From: G963923955 sp963923955
Lineage (GTDB): Bacteria; Pseudomonadota; Gammaproteobacteria; Eutrophobiales; Eutrophobiaceae
Reading direction: 5' to 3'
Assembly: GCA_963923955.1 (NCBI GenBank)
Contig: OZ000552.1
Location: forward strand, 868,001 to 932,000
DNA length: 64,000 bases
The notes beneath the pieces are model-generated. The model saw nothing but the letters and a program-made list of their open reading frames with translations. It was not told the DNA's origin and ran no database searches. The stretch's first letter is position 1; the number at the start of each line of letters is the position of its first letter. Positions 1 through 10,522 of the stretch are shown here, one piece after another. The position numbers and the translations under genes are program-made.

Positions 1-810
1 TGCCATCGGAATGTGCGCCGCCAACTGCGCCTGCTCTCTCGTGATCTCGCCTGCCGCCAGCAGTTGGCCTAAAAACTTCTCCGGCGGCGGACTGAACCAG
101 CGCGTAGCGACCTCGATGCGCGAGGCCTTGGCGATGATCTTGTTCGGCGTAACAATCTTGCCCGTTGCATCCTGATGAATGCCATGTACGCGATAGCGCA
201 CCACCGGCAGGGTCAGCGCCATATAAGCCGAGCATTCAACCCGGCGCAGGGCGTGTCGAAGGTAGCAATCAACCACCGCCTGCTCCTGGCCCTTTTCATT
301 CGGGCTGTGGATCAGATTGGCGCAAAAAGTTTTCTCGCCGAGGGAAGTCTTTAATTCGATGATCGCCTTTTCAATTTCCTCCGGCAACAAACCCGCCGCA
401 CCGAAGGAAGCCAGCAAGCCCGCATGAGCAACGGCCTTGACCAACGCCACCGAGGCAATGCCGTTGGCCATCGCGCCGGTCATATACGGCAGGCGAATGT
501 TGTGGTCGGCACAAAAAGACTCATCGCCTAATTGTCGCAGCGGCAGGGGCGGGGCATGGGCCTGAAGCGGAAGGCTCGCCTCCAGCGAATGAGTTGCGCC
601 CAGATGTGCCTGGCCGGTCGTGGCAAATAGCGCCTGCCCGTCCTGCTCCAGCACATAAAGCGGCCGGCGAATATCTTTCAGCATCGTCCCCGCCGCCTTG
701 AGCGTTTTCAAGTCGGCGTGATCGCCCGACCACAGACCGAGCGCTGTGGCTGCGGGCGCATTGTCCACCGGCGCAGATGCCCCGGGGGCGGATTTTAAGA
801 TGGTATTCAT
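1..810 (-). CDS. pfaD: PfaD-family enoyl reductase (partial, 3' end beyond window)
   Basis: The first 270 residues are visible; the gene runs off the left edge. Seen: an open frame from ATG at 810, with AAAGGAAACAG about ten bases upstream. It encodes LPYMTGAMANGIASV near residues 107-121, FGAAGLLPEEIEKAI near 136-150, NLIHSPNE near 165-172, and VVRYRVHGIHQDATGKIVTPN near 203-223. These are hallmarks of PfaD, an FMN-dependent TIM-barrel enoyl reductase related to 2-nitropropane dioxygenase. It acts in trans with PKS-like Pfa synthases that make polyunsaturated fatty acids, and in some trans-AT polyketide systems. The stop of the DUF1285 gene lies 37 bases upstream on the same strand, so co-transcription is possible. 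The synthase genes would lie outside the window. The family call is strong; the product made is unknown. Confidence 0.88.
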   Translation of the reverse strand, partial: MNTILKSAPGASAPVDNAPAATALGLWSGDHADLKTLKAAGTMLKDIRRPLYVLEQDGQALFATTGQAHLGATHSLEASLPLQAHAPPLPLRQLGDESFCADHNIRLPYMTGAMANGIASVALVKAVAHAGLLASFGAAGLLPEEIEKAIIELKTSLGEKTFCANLIHSPNEKGQEQAVVDCYLRHALRRVECSAYMALTLPVVRYRVHGIHQDATGKIVTPNKIIAKASRIEVATRWFSPPPEKFLGQLLAAGEITREQAQLAAHIPMA

Positions 811-847
811 GATGCTTGATCTGTTTCCTTTAAGCAGGACACTGCAA

Positions 848-1387
848 TTAGTAGCGACCCAGACTGAAGCGCTCACCGCAGCTGTAGATGACCAGCTCCC
901 GCCCCTCAGTGATCGCCGCTTCCACCAGCCGATAATATACCGCGCGTGTCATCAAGGCATCCAGCCCATCACGCACGTGAATATAGGGGCGCGGCTCTTC
1001 GTTGACTTCATCAACGCGCATGGGATGTTGCCGGTCAATGAGCACATAGTCCTCAACATTCGTGGTGAACAAAACTTCCGCCGACTTATCGCTGCCGCGT
1101 ACTTCCATGTCAATGGCCATAAAAGGTGCGTCCTCGACTTCAATGAAGAGCTTTTCGGCAGGCGTGACGAGGCAAAAGCCATCGCTGTCTCGGCGCATGA
1201 CCGAGGCAAAGAGCCGGACCAGTCCTAAGCGTCGTATCGCCCCGCCGGCGTGATACCAGGTGCCGTCGCGGGCGATACGAATGTCTATTTCCCCCACCCG
1301 CTGCGGCTGCCAAGCGGAAACGGGCGGCACCGCCTTTTGCCGCTGCAGGCTGAGCAAGTCTTCAAACAATGATTCTGTATCAGACAT
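848..1387 (-). CDS. DUF1285 domain protein
   Basis: A 179-residue soluble protein of the DUF1285 family, which has no established function. Seen: the family-like stretch GEIDIRIARDGTWYHAGG near residues 27-44, then RLGLVRLFASVMRRD and a C-terminal part rich in beta-strand-like sequence. The ATG at 1387 was chosen because upstream in-frame codons add a sequence with no family resemblance. It precedes pfaD on the same strand with a 37-base gap and may share its transcript. No signal peptide or membrane segment is visible. Confidence 0.75.
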   Translation of the reverse strand: MSDTESLFEDLLSLQRQKAVPPVSAWQPQRVGEIDIRIARDGTWYHAGGAIRRLGLVRLFASVMRRDSDGFCLVTPAEKLFIEVEDAPFMAIDMEVRGSDKSAEVLFTTNVEDYVLIDRQHPMRVDEVNEEPRPYIHVRDGLDALMTRAVYYRLVEAAITEGRELVIYSCGERFSLGRY

Positions 1388-1561
1388 GATGAGTTGCGTC
1401 TGTATAAAGCGACAGTATAAGCCCTGCGCGGTGTCCCTTGGGCAGTATTGTGCATATTTTAGACACATTAAGCGCCTGGCTGCTTAAAACCCATGTTACT
1501 GCTATGATCGCAAAAACAGGCAAGCCTTACTATCAATGTAAAGTGAAGGTGAGAGGACAAA

Positions 1562-2431
1562 ATGAATCTTGTTAAGAAACTTGGAGTTAAGCGGAAGCGC
1601 GATGGATTACTGAAAACTGCTCTGGCGGTTTTGCGACACCTGTATTTGCTTAAGCGTCAATTTGTGCATAAAAGAACGCTTAAAAGCGCATTGGAAAAGA
1701 GCTCGCTAAGCGAAAGGTTTAGTAGAATACATGAGAAAAATCTCTGGGAAAGCAAGGAATCTGATAGCGGACCGGGATCAGAGATTGCTTACACGGAAGG
1801 ACTTAGAGCGTGGTTAATTGACAACCTGCCAAGGCTGCATATAAAAAGATTGGTTGATGTGCCTTGTGGCGACTTTAACTGGATGAAGCTGGTGCTGCCA
1901 AGAGTAAATGTAGATTATTTCGGTTTTGATATTGTTGCGGAACTCATTCAAAAGAATCAGACGCTGTATGGTGCAGAGAGGGTTCAATTCGGCGTTGCCA
2001 ACATCTGTGAAGATACATTGCCACATTGCGATATACTGATGGTGCGGGATTGTCTGTTTCATCTTTCTTATGCGGATATCAACAAGTTTCTGGACAATAT
2101 CAGTGGCCTTGAGTATCGTTATCTGCTAACGACAACGCATCTCGTTGAGAGCGGCTTCGCCAACAAGGACATAGTCTCTGGAGATCACAGGGCGCTTGAC
2201 TTATTTGCCCATCCGTTTAATTTTAATGAAAAATTTGTTATTGATAGGGTGAATGATTTTCCAGTGGGCCATCCAGCACCACGCCAGATGGTTCTTATGA
2301 AGAAAGCGCATGTGCCGACTTCAATAGCCGTCAGCGCCTTGATCCATGCTGCCCCCCCCCCCCCCGCAGAACCTGAATATGGACTGATAGGTACCGCTTA
2401 TCCTTCCGCATTCGCCCTTTGTGCAGGGTAA
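1562..2431 (+). CDS. Class I SAM-dependent methyltransferase with 3' poly-C tract
   Basis: A 289-residue protein with a SAM-binding motif I (LVDVPCGDFNW near residues 98-108), an acidic motif II (DYFGFDI near 119-125) and a motif IV-like VRDCLFHLSY. This is the layout of small class I methyltransferases often linked to surface sugars or small molecules; the substrate cannot be read. The start ATG follows GAGAGGA. The gene is visibly more AT-rich than its neighbours, which suggests transfer. A run of 14 C lies near the 3' end, after the catalytic fold. Changing its length would replace the last two dozen or so residues but leave the methyltransferase core intact. Confidence 0.7.
   Translation: MNLVKKLGVKRKRDGLLKTALAVLRHLYLLKRQFVHKRTLKSALEKSSLSERFSRIHEKNLWESKESDSGPGSEIAYTEGLRAWLIDNLPRLHIKRLVDVPCGDFNWMKLVLPRVNVDYFGFDIVAELIQKNQTLYGAERVQFGVANICEDTLPHCDILMVRDCLFHLSYADINKFLDNISGLEYRYLLTTTHLVESGFANKDIVSGDHRALDLFAHPFNFNEKFVIDRVNDFPVGHPAPRQMVLMKKAHVPTSIAVSALIHAAPPPPAEPEYGLIGTAYPSAFALCAG
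2352..2365 (+). repeat. Homopolymer tract, 14 C
   Basis: Fourteen consecutive C inside the 3' part of the methyltransferase gene, encoding a proline run. All three frames after the tract stop within about 70 bases, so slippage would vary only the tail. It may be a contingency tract or a base-count error in assembly. Confidence 0.85.
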
Positions 2432-2465
2432 AAAAACGAGGGGGCCGGGCGGCGGTGGCAAGCTC

Positions 2466-3368
2466 TTAAGGAGACAAAGCCGTTGTTTTCATGCGGCTGT
2501 GGCTGGTGTGAATTGCAGCAAGATCTGCCCGCCACTTATTGAGCTTGTCATGCAGTCTTTTGTTTTGCCGCTCGTTGCGAGTGTTTAGTATTTCCGCGAT
2601 GAGGATGGATATACGTCTTATGTTTCTCTCGCTGGCCTGCTGTGAATCTTGCTCGGAATAGCCTGCGCCATCTTGCAGAAGTGTAGCTAATTCGTCTCTC
2701 CATCCTTGTGGTTTTTCAAGCGCATCAATCAGCCGTCCCTGCCAGTCTTTCCTAGCCGCCATCCAGCTTTTATCGAGCCTCTCCAGGGCGTTCGCCGTCT
2801 GTTTGACCCGGCCCTGTTGTTTCTTTGTGAGCGGGCCCAGCCAATAACGAAAATTCCTGTTCAAACGCTTGCTTGTGGATTGACTATAACCCGCCGCATC
2901 CCGGGACAGATATTCATCCTCAAGCTCCCTGTTCCGCTGCGCCATGCTCAAGGCCAATTCTTCGATCTGCGCAGGCGATAAGCTGCCCGCCAACTCAATC
3001 AGCCAAGGCGTCATCATGGGCAGCAATTTCTCATAGGCCAGACGTATCTCTTTGAACCATTGTTCTACGTCTTCTCCCTCAAGCTCGCCATCTACCGCCT
3101 GCTGCACCTGATCCAAAAAGGCGACATATTCATTCAATTCGCTTTCACTGTGCCAGTCCAACACGGAATCCATGCTCGCCGCAACGAAGCGCGCCTGCTC
3201 CCGATCCAGCTCGACATATTTTTCTATCTGATACTTGGTGAACCAGTCGATGCGGTTATAGAGAAACTGACCGCCACAGGCAGCCAGCATGGCGAGCAGC
3301 AAGATAGACAATGCGCCCGTGCGCATAGGCTTTGAGACTTGACTAAAACCAGCCATCGGCCTTGTCAT
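2466..3368 (-). CDS. DUF6279-family lipoprotein
   Basis: A 300-residue predicted outer-membrane-type lipoprotein. Seen: a signal peptide ending in the lipobox LAAC (Cys31), then LYNRIDWFTKYQIEKYV and LDREQARF, which resemble the DUF6279 family of proteobacterial lipoproteins of unknown role. The rest is helix-rich and charged. The start at 3368 is preceded by AAGGCGGA. ATG codons at 3356 and 3326 are alternatives that would give shorter signal peptides. The 5' end overlaps the end of the lytic transglycosylase gene by 26 bases, which suggests translational coupling. Confidence 0.72.
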   Translation of the reverse strand: MTRPMAGFSQVSKPMRTGALSILLLAMLAACGGQFLYNRIDWFTKYQIEKYVELDREQARFVAASMDSVLDWHSESELNEYVAFLDQVQQAVDGELEGEDVEQWFKEIRLAYEKLLPMMTPWLIELAGSLSPAQIEELALSMAQRNRELEDEYLSRDAAGYSQSTSKRLNRNFRYWLGPLTKKQQGRVKQTANALERLDKSWMAARKDWQGRLIDALEKPQGWRDELATLLQDGAGYSEQDSQQASERNIRRISILIAEILNTRNERQNKRLHDKLNKWRADLAAIHTSHSRMKTTALSP

Positions 3369-3948
3369 CCAATTCCGCCTTGCAGCTTTTGTACTGCTGG
3401 TTATAACTCGCTGCCCGCCGCTTTACCTTATCAGCCACGCCGATCAGCCACCTTTTCTGCTTCCAGGTGCCGCGTTTATAGCCGCCGCGGCCCTCATGGT
3501 AGGCAAGGTATTGTTCATAGGCATCCCACTTTGAAATGCCCAGTTGTCTCTGGGTCGCATGGGTGTACCAGCCGATAAAGTCTATGGCATCGCCGAAATC
3601 ATCCCGGTCTGCCCCCCAGCGCCCGCCGGCCTTTTTATAATCTTCCCAGGCCGGGTCTTGCGCCTGCGCATAGCCATAGGCGGAAGAGCGGCGCGGCAGG
3701 GGGATGACGCCGAGAAACCACTTGCGGGCGGGTCTGGCATTTCTGACAAAGCGTGATTCCTGGTGCATGAAGGCCATCATCACCCAGACCGGGGTGCCCC
3801 AGCGCTCATTCGCTTTCAGCGCATCCTTATACCAATCAATGTCGCCACGGAATATGGAACAAAGATTATTCACATTTTTCGGTTGATAATGACTACAGGC
3901 GCTTAAAAATAAGGCGAAGATTAGTATGGCTGGATATTTCAGGTTCAT
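3343..3948 (-). CDS. Lytic transglycosylase-like (SLT) lipoprotein
   Basis: A 201-residue lipoprotein with the lipobox LSAC (Cys18) and a compact SLT-type lysozyme fold. Seen: MMAFMHQESRF near residues 57-67 with the probable catalytic Glu64, then SSAYGYAQAQDPAWEDYK, DFGDAIDFIGWY and YLAYHEGRGGY, which form the substrate groove in this family. Such enzymes cleave the MurNAc-GlcNAc bond of peptidoglycan in the periplasm, forming 1,6-anhydro ends. ATG 3948 was chosen because it begins a clean signal peptide; the longer frame from 3999 adds a charged leader. It is first of a two-gene unit with the DUF6279 lipoprotein. Confidence 0.82.
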   Translation of the reverse strand: MNLKYPAILIFALFLSACSHYQPKNVNNLCSIFRGDIDWYKDALKANERWGTPVWVMMAFMHQESRFVRNARPARKWFLGVIPLPRRSSAYGYAQAQDPAWEDYKKAGGRWGADRDDFGDAIDFIGWYTHATQRQLGISKWDAYEQYLAYHEGRGGYKRGTWKQKRWLIGVADKVKRRAASYNQQYKSCKAELDDKADGWF

Positions 3949-4038
3949 AGGGCTTTGCTGCTCTTTAATACGGTATTTTAGTTCTTTATAAAGAAACACT
4001 ATAGTAATGGTTCTTTTGGATACGAATCAAGTCCGTTA

Positions 4039-5817
4039 ATGCGCCCAAGTCGAAGTATCAGTCATCGCAGCTTCTCTGGTAATTGGACAATACTGGCCAG
4101 CCTGGTTCCCTATTTTATGGAATTTCGCAGCCGCGTATTGCTTGCCATGTGCTGTCTTATATTGGCAAAGCTGGCCACTGTGGCCGTGCCCTTTGCGATG
4201 AAGAATATTGTCGATGCGCTGGACACCACCCAATCCACCGTGATTGCCGTGCCGATGGCCTTTTTGCTGTTCTACGGCCTGCTTCGATTTAGCTCGATCA
4301 TCCTGGGGGAGATCCGCGACACCATCTTTGGCCGGGTGACGGAGCGTGCCATGCGCCGCATTGGGTTGAAAGTATTCAAACATCTGCACGCCCTGGAGCT
4401 GGAATTTCATCTCTCGCGCCGCACCGGCGGGTTGTCCCGAGACATCGAACGCGGCATAACGGGGATCAGTTTCATCATGCGTTTTATGTTGTTCAACATC
4501 CTGCCCACCCTGCTCGAAATCAGCCTGGTCACCGTTATCCTGCTGTTCAACTACGGGCCTGCCTTTGCCCTTGTTATCGTTGTTTCGGTAGCGCTGTATG
4601 TCGGCTTTTCCGTTGTCATGACCGAGAGGCGCACCCGGCTCGTGCGCGTGATGAATGAGATGGATGACAGATCGAATACCCGCGCTGTCGATAGCCTGCT
4701 TAATTTTGAAACGGTGAAGTATTTTAATAATGAAGCCTATGAGGCGCATGAGTACGATGAGAATCTGGCCGACTGGGAAAAGGCGCGGCGTGATAATCGC
4801 CTGTCACTGGCGGCGTTAAATTCAGGCCAGTCGCTCATCGTTGCTGCTGCGATCACTCTCATCATGATCATTGCGGCACGCCAGGTCGTTGCGGGTTCCA
4901 TGACCCTGGGCGACCTGGTGCTGGTGAATGCCTATATGTTGCAGCTGTTCCTGCCACTGAACTTTCTCGGCTTCGTCTATCGGGAGATTAAACGTGCCTT
5001 GGCCGACGTCGAGCACATGTTCACGCTCCTGGAAAAACAGCCAAAGATAAGCGATGCAAAAGATGCGCCGGCGCTGATGATAGCAAGCGGTGCCATTCGC
5101 TTTGAGAATGTCGGTTTTTTCTATAAGGGCGATAGAAGAATATTAAACCAGGTCAGCTTCAGTGTGCCTGCCGGGCGGAAGGTGGCCATCGTCGGGCCGA
5201 GCGGGGCGGGCAAGTCCACGATCATGCGCCTGCTATTTCGTTTCTACGATATTGATGAAGGCAGCATTAAAATTGATGGCCAGGACATCCGCAGGGTTAC
5301 GCAGCATAGCCTGCGCAGTGCCATAGGCGTTGTGCCGCAGGACACGGTGCTGTTTAACAACACCATTCACTACAACATCGCCTACGGCAACCCGGCGGCG
5401 ACTGAGGCAGACATTGACCATGCCATCCACATGGCGCACCTTGATACGTTCATCGAGCAGTTGCCTCGGGGGCTTAGCACAATGGTGGGAGAGCGCGGGC
5501 TGAAAGTCTCCGGCGGTGAAAAGCAACGTATTGCGATCGCGCGCATGCTGCTTAAAAAGCCATCGATCATGATCTTTGATGAGGCGACATCTTCACTGGA
5601 CTCAAGCGCCGAGCAGGCGATCCTGGCGGCATTAAGAGACATTGCAAGGCACACAACGACCCTGATGATCGCCCATCGGCTCTCTACCATTATCGAGGCC
5701 GATACCATCGTCGTGCTGCGCCACGGCCGTGTCGTCGAGCAGGGAGATCACAAGGCATTGTTGCGGCACAACGGCGTCTATTCACGCATGTGGCAGCTAC
5801 AACAACAGGAGCACTGA
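4039..5817 (+). CDS. ABC exporter, Atm1/HMT1-like (fused permease and ATPase)
   Basis: A 592-residue half-transporter: six-helix membrane domain (about residues 20-320), then an ATPase domain. Seen: Walker A GPSGAGKST near 386-394, the signature SGGEKQR near 491-497, Walker B IMIFDEATSSLD near 511-522, and the H-loop IAHRLST. The membrane domain carries NTRAVDSLLNFETVKYFNNE, typical of the Atm1/ABCB7/HMT1 branch. That branch exports glutathione-linked sulfur or metal compounds and supports iron-sulfur or metal homeostasis. The protein should act as a homodimer in the inner membrane. Substrate is inferred from family only. Confidence 0.87.
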   Translation: MRPSRSISHRSFSGNWTILASLVPYFMEFRSRVLLAMCCLILAKLATVAVPFAMKNIVDALDTTQSTVIAVPMAFLLFYGLLRFSSIILGEIRDTIFGRVTERAMRRIGLKVFKHLHALELEFHLSRRTGGLSRDIERGITGISFIMRFMLFNILPTLLEISLVTVILLFNYGPAFALVIVVSVALYVGFSVVMTERRTRLVRVMNEMDDRSNTRAVDSLLNFETVKYFNNEAYEAHEYDENLADWEKARRDNRLSLAALNSGQSLIVAAAITLIMIIAARQVVAGSMTLGDLVLVNAYMLQLFLPLNFLGFVYREIKRALADVEHMFTLLEKQPKISDAKDAPALMIASGAIRFENVGFFYKGDRRILNQVSFSVPAGRKVAIVGPSGAGKSTIMRLLFRFYDIDEGSIKIDGQDIRRVTQHSLRSAIGVVPQDTVLFNNTIHYNIAYGNPAATEADIDHAIHMAHLDTFIEQLPRGLSTMVGERGLKVSGGEKQRIAIARMLLKKPSIMIFDEATSSLDSSAEQAILAALRDIARHTTTLMIAHRLSTIIEADTIVVLRHGRVVEQGDHKALLRHNGVYSRMWQLQQQEH

Positions 5818-5827
5818 GGCGTTAAGG

Positions 5828-5847
5828 CAAGTCCCCAGACAGACTTG
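5828..5847. terminator. Hairpin between convergent genes (CAAGTC/GACTTG)
   Basis: CAAGTC (5828-5833) and GACTTG (5842-5847) form a short stem followed by GTGCAGGGTTTT. It sits between the 3' ends of the ABC exporter and the CBS gene. A very similar hairpin follows bamE at 18337-18355. The T-run is weak, so terminator function is uncertain. Confidence 0.4.
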
Positions 5848-5894
5848 TGCAGGGTTTTACTCAGGTGCCTGTAACCGGAAAGAAATAGAAAGCC

Positions 5895-6329
5895 TCAAGC
5901 CGCATCACTGCCATCGGGCGGCTTAAACTGCGCTTGCAGGTAATCCGCAAAACTCCGGCATACATCCGTATCGGTGAACAGGCCGGCCAGCTTGCCATGT
6001 CTTGTCACCAGTGCTGAACCGATATGCTGCTCGGCCATGGTGCGCAATACCTTATCCAGGCGCTCGTTGAGATCAACGATATAGGGCTCTCTGATGTACA
6101 CATCGCGGACCTTTAATTCATCCCGCCCTGCAGCGCCCGCCTCAGTCCCCAGATACATTTTAATATCCTTATAGGTGAGCACACCGACCAGTTTATCGGC
6201 TTCCGTTACCGGCAGATGATGAATGCTGTGTTCCTGCAGAAATTCCATCACCTCCAGCATGGAAGCATCGATCTCGACGGAATACGGAAAGGGGGTCATC
6301 ACTGACTTGATCGCCGGGATACGTTTCAT
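5895..6329 (-). CDS. Tandem CBS-domain protein
   Basis: A 144-residue cytosolic protein made of a CBS pair, with motifs SVMTPFPYSVEIDASMLEVM and HSIHHLPVTEADKLVGVLTY in the first unit. The second has IVDLNERLDKVLRTMAEQ and GSALVTRHGKLAGLFTDTD. CBS pairs bind adenosyl nucleotides (AMP, ATP, SAM) and act as energy or redox sensors; the ligand and partner here are unknown. The start ATG lies nine bases after the dapB stop on the same strand, so the two genes are probably co-transcribed. Confidence 0.85.
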   Translation of the reverse strand: MKRIPAIKSVMTPFPYSVEIDASMLEVMEFLQEHSIHHLPVTEADKLVGVLTYKDIKMYLGTEAGAAGRDELKVRDVYIREPYIVDLNERLDKVLRTMAEQHIGSALVTRHGKLAGLFTDTDVCRSFADYLQAQFKPPDGSDAA

Positions 6330-6338
6330 GGCATCGCC

Positions 6339-7142
6339 TTAGCGCAAGCCCAGTACATCCTGCATGTCATACAGGCCGCTCTGTTTTTGCATCAGCCATC
6401 GGGCCGCACGCAGCGCTCCGACAGCAAAGGGCCTGCGGCTGGAGGCCTTGTGGCTGATCTCGATGCGCTCACCGGCGGCGGCAAAGAGCACGCTATGCTC
6501 GCCAATGATGTCGCCCGCCCGGATGGTTGCAAAGCCGATGGTGTTTTTATCTCGTACTCCGGTTATGCCCTCTCGGCCATAGACGGCGCACTCTTTCAAC
6601 TCACGCCCCAGAGTATCGGCGATGATCTCGCCTAGACGGATTGCGGTGCCTGAAGGGGCATCCTGTTTCTGGTTATGGTGGGCCTCGATGATTTCTATGT
6701 CGGCTTCTGCGCCAATGATCCGCGTGGCCAGTTCAGCGAGCTTAAAACAGAGGTTGACGCCGATGCTCATGTTCGGCGCACACACAATGGCGATATCGCG
6801 GCTGGCGGCCTTAAGCAGATTTTTTTGCGCCTCATCCAAGCCGGTCGTGCCGATGACCATGCGCTTGCCGGCGGCCCGGCAGCGTTCAACATTGGCGGCG
6901 GTTGCCTCTGCCAGCGTGAAATCGATCAGCACATCAAAATCATCAGCTACTGCGGCGATCTCCGATGCGATGACCACGCCCCGTTTGCCCAGCCCGGCGG
7001 ACTCATGGACATCAAGGCCCAACATGGAAGATTGCGGATGTTCTATTGCCGCGCCGATAATGATCCCGTCGGTATCGTAGCAGACTGCCAGGATGGTGCG
7101 GCCCATCCTGCCCGCCGCACCGCACACACCGATTCTTGTCAT
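6339..7142 (-). CDS. dapB: 4-hydroxy-tetrahydrodipicolinate reductase
   Basis: A 267-residue enzyme of the diaminopimelate/lysine pathway that reduces 4-hydroxy-tetrahydrodipicolinate with NAD(P)H. Seen: the N-terminal nucleotide-binding loop IGVCGAAGRMGR, ANMSIGVN, the catalytic EAHHNQKQDAPSGTA region, and GEHSVLFAAAGERIEISHKA. ATG 7142 was chosen because it puts the dinucleotide motif at the usual position; upstream codons add an unrelated leader. It lies downstream of dnaJ on the same strand, an order common in Gammaproteobacteria (dnaK-dnaJ-dapB). Confidence 0.95.
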   Translation of the reverse strand: MTRIGVCGAAGRMGRTILAVCYDTDGIIIGAAIEHPQSSMLGLDVHESAGLGKRGVVIASEIAAVADDFDVLIDFTLAEATAANVERCRAAGKRMVIGTTGLDEAQKNLLKAASRDIAIVCAPNMSIGVNLCFKLAELATRIIGAEADIEIIEAHHNQKQDAPSGTAIRLGEIIADTLGRELKECAVYGREGITGVRDKNTIGFATIRAGDIIGEHSVLFAAAGERIEISHKASSRRPFAVGALRAARWLMQKQSGLYDMQDVLGLR

Positions 7143-7238
7143 AGACCCCGTATCCCGTTGTTTGCCTTGCGCGAAGGCACCTGCCCGCTTCACAAGGGCG
7201 AATATATCAGTTTACAGGGGCGATTAGTATGCAGTAAT

Positions 7239-8366
7239 TTAATCGCTTATGCCTTCAAAGAACTTCTTCACCCCATCCATCCACGATGAGGCTTGTGGGC
7301 TGTGACGCGTGCTGCCCGCCTGCATTGAGCTTTCAAACTCCTGCAATAATTGCCTTTGCCGCTTGTTCAGCTTGACCGGCGTCTCCACCATCACCCGACA
7401 CATGAGATCGCCGGTGGCGGCTGAGCGCACCGTCCTCACGCCCTTGCTGCGCAGGCGGAACTGCCGGCCGCTTTGAGTCTCTGCCGGGATTTTGAGCTTT
7501 ACCTTGCCATCCAAGGTGGGCACTTCCAGTTCGCCGCCGAGCGCTGCGGTGGCAAAGCTGATCGGGACATCACAATAGAGATCAGCACCATCGCGCACAA
7601 AGATAGGATGCTCCTTCACCGCAATGTGTACATATAGATCACCAGACGGCCCCTTATTCTCGCCCGCCTCGCCCTCATTGCTCAGGCGGATGCGGTCGCC
7701 CGTATCCACCCCGGGCGGCACCTTCACCGAGATGGTCTTGCTGTCACGCACCCGCCCCTGACCGCGGCAGGTGGCGCAGGGGTCGCTGATAATCTTGCCC
7801 GCCCCCCGACACTGCGGGCAGGTCTGTTGCACGGAAAAAAAGCCCTGCTGCATGCGCACCTGACCAAGGCCGTTACAGGTCGAACAGGTCGCGGGGGAGG
7901 CGCCCTTTTTTGCGCCGCTGCCATGACAGGCGCCGCACTGCACCAGCTTAGGCACACGGATCTTAATCGTCGTCCCGGCGACTGCATCTTCCAGGTTCAG
8001 CTCCAGGTCATAGCGCAGATCCGCACCGCGATATACCCGTTCCCTGCCGCTGCGGCCGCCGCCGAATATATCGCCGAAGACGCTGTCAAAGATGTCGCCA
8101 AAGCCCGCCGCACCGGCACCGCCCCCACCGCCCATGCCGACATCCACGCCGGCATGGCCGAATTGATCATAGGCGGCGCGCTTTTGCTGATCCGAGAGCA
8201 CATCATGCGCCTCCTTGGCCTCCTTGAATTTCTCCTCCGCCGCCGTGCTGTCCGGGTTGCGATCAGGATGATACTTCATCGCCAGCCGGCGATAGGCTTT
8301 TTTTAATTCGGCATCGGTGGCATTTTTGGAAACACCAAGGATCTCGTAATAATCTCTCTTGCTCAT
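7239..8366 (-). CDS. dnaJ: Chaperone DnaJ (Hsp40)
   Basis: A 375-residue class I J-protein. Seen in order: a J domain with YHPDRNPD (HPD near residue 33), a Gly-rich linker, four zinc-binding repeats (CGACHGSG, CSTCNGLG, CPQCRGAG, CATCRGQG) and the C-terminal substrate-binding domain. It delivers unfolded clients to DnaK and stimulates its ATPase. It lies 118 bases downstream of dnaK, with a strong inverted repeat in the gap. Length is normal for the family. Confidence 0.98.
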   Translation of the reverse strand: MSKRDYYEILGVSKNATDAELKKAYRRLAMKYHPDRNPDSTAAEEKFKEAKEAHDVLSDQQKRAAYDQFGHAGVDVGMGGGGGAGAAGFGDIFDSVFGDIFGGGRSGRERVYRGADLRYDLELNLEDAVAGTTIKIRVPKLVQCGACHGSGAKKGASPATCSTCNGLGQVRMQQGFFSVQQTCPQCRGAGKIISDPCATCRGQGRVRDSKTISVKVPPGVDTGDRIRLSNEGEAGENKGPSGDLYVHIAVKEHPIFVRDGADLYCDVPISFATAALGGELEVPTLDGKVKLKIPAETQSGRQFRLRSKGVRTVRSAATGDLMCRVMVETPVKLNKRQRQLLQEFESSMQAGSTRHSPQASSWMDGVKKFFEGISD

Positions 8367-8406
8367 CTTTGGCTTAGCGTTGGTTTAACCGCTCTTAAAT
8401 ACGACA

Positions 8407-8441
8407 ATAGCCCGGCAAGAGGGTACGCTCTCCCGGGCTAT
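8407..8441. repeat. Inverted repeat in the dnaK-dnaJ gap
   Basis: Nine-base arms ATAGCCCGG (8407-8415) and CCGGGCTAT (8433-8441) flank a 17-base spacer that can pair further (GAG with CTC). There is no T-run on either side, so it looks more like an mRNA processing or stability hairpin than an intrinsic terminator. It could set the dnaK:dnaJ ratio. Confidence 0.6.
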
Positions 8442-8484
8442 GAACAGGATTCGTTGCCGATAATCAGGCACGAATGGTCACCAT

Positions 8485-10416
<1,932 letters not shown>

Positions 10417-10462
10417 TGTTAGTGTTCTCCGCTTTCTTGGATTATTTGCTTAATTTTCAAAA

Positions 10463-10491
10463 ATGTTTGGGTGAGAGAGCCGAAATTCAAG
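10463..10491 (-). promoter_or_regulatory. Sigma-32-like heat-shock promoter of dnaK
   Basis: On the minus strand CTTGAAT (10485-10491) is followed after 13 bases by CCCAAACAT (10463-10471). This is close to the sigma-32 consensus CTTGAAA and CCCCATNT. The dnaK start at 10416 is about 45 bases further on. No CIRCE operator is visible nearby. Confidence 0.45.
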
Positions 10492-10522
10492 CCCGGATTA
10501 GCAACTGTATCTAAAGATGCCT

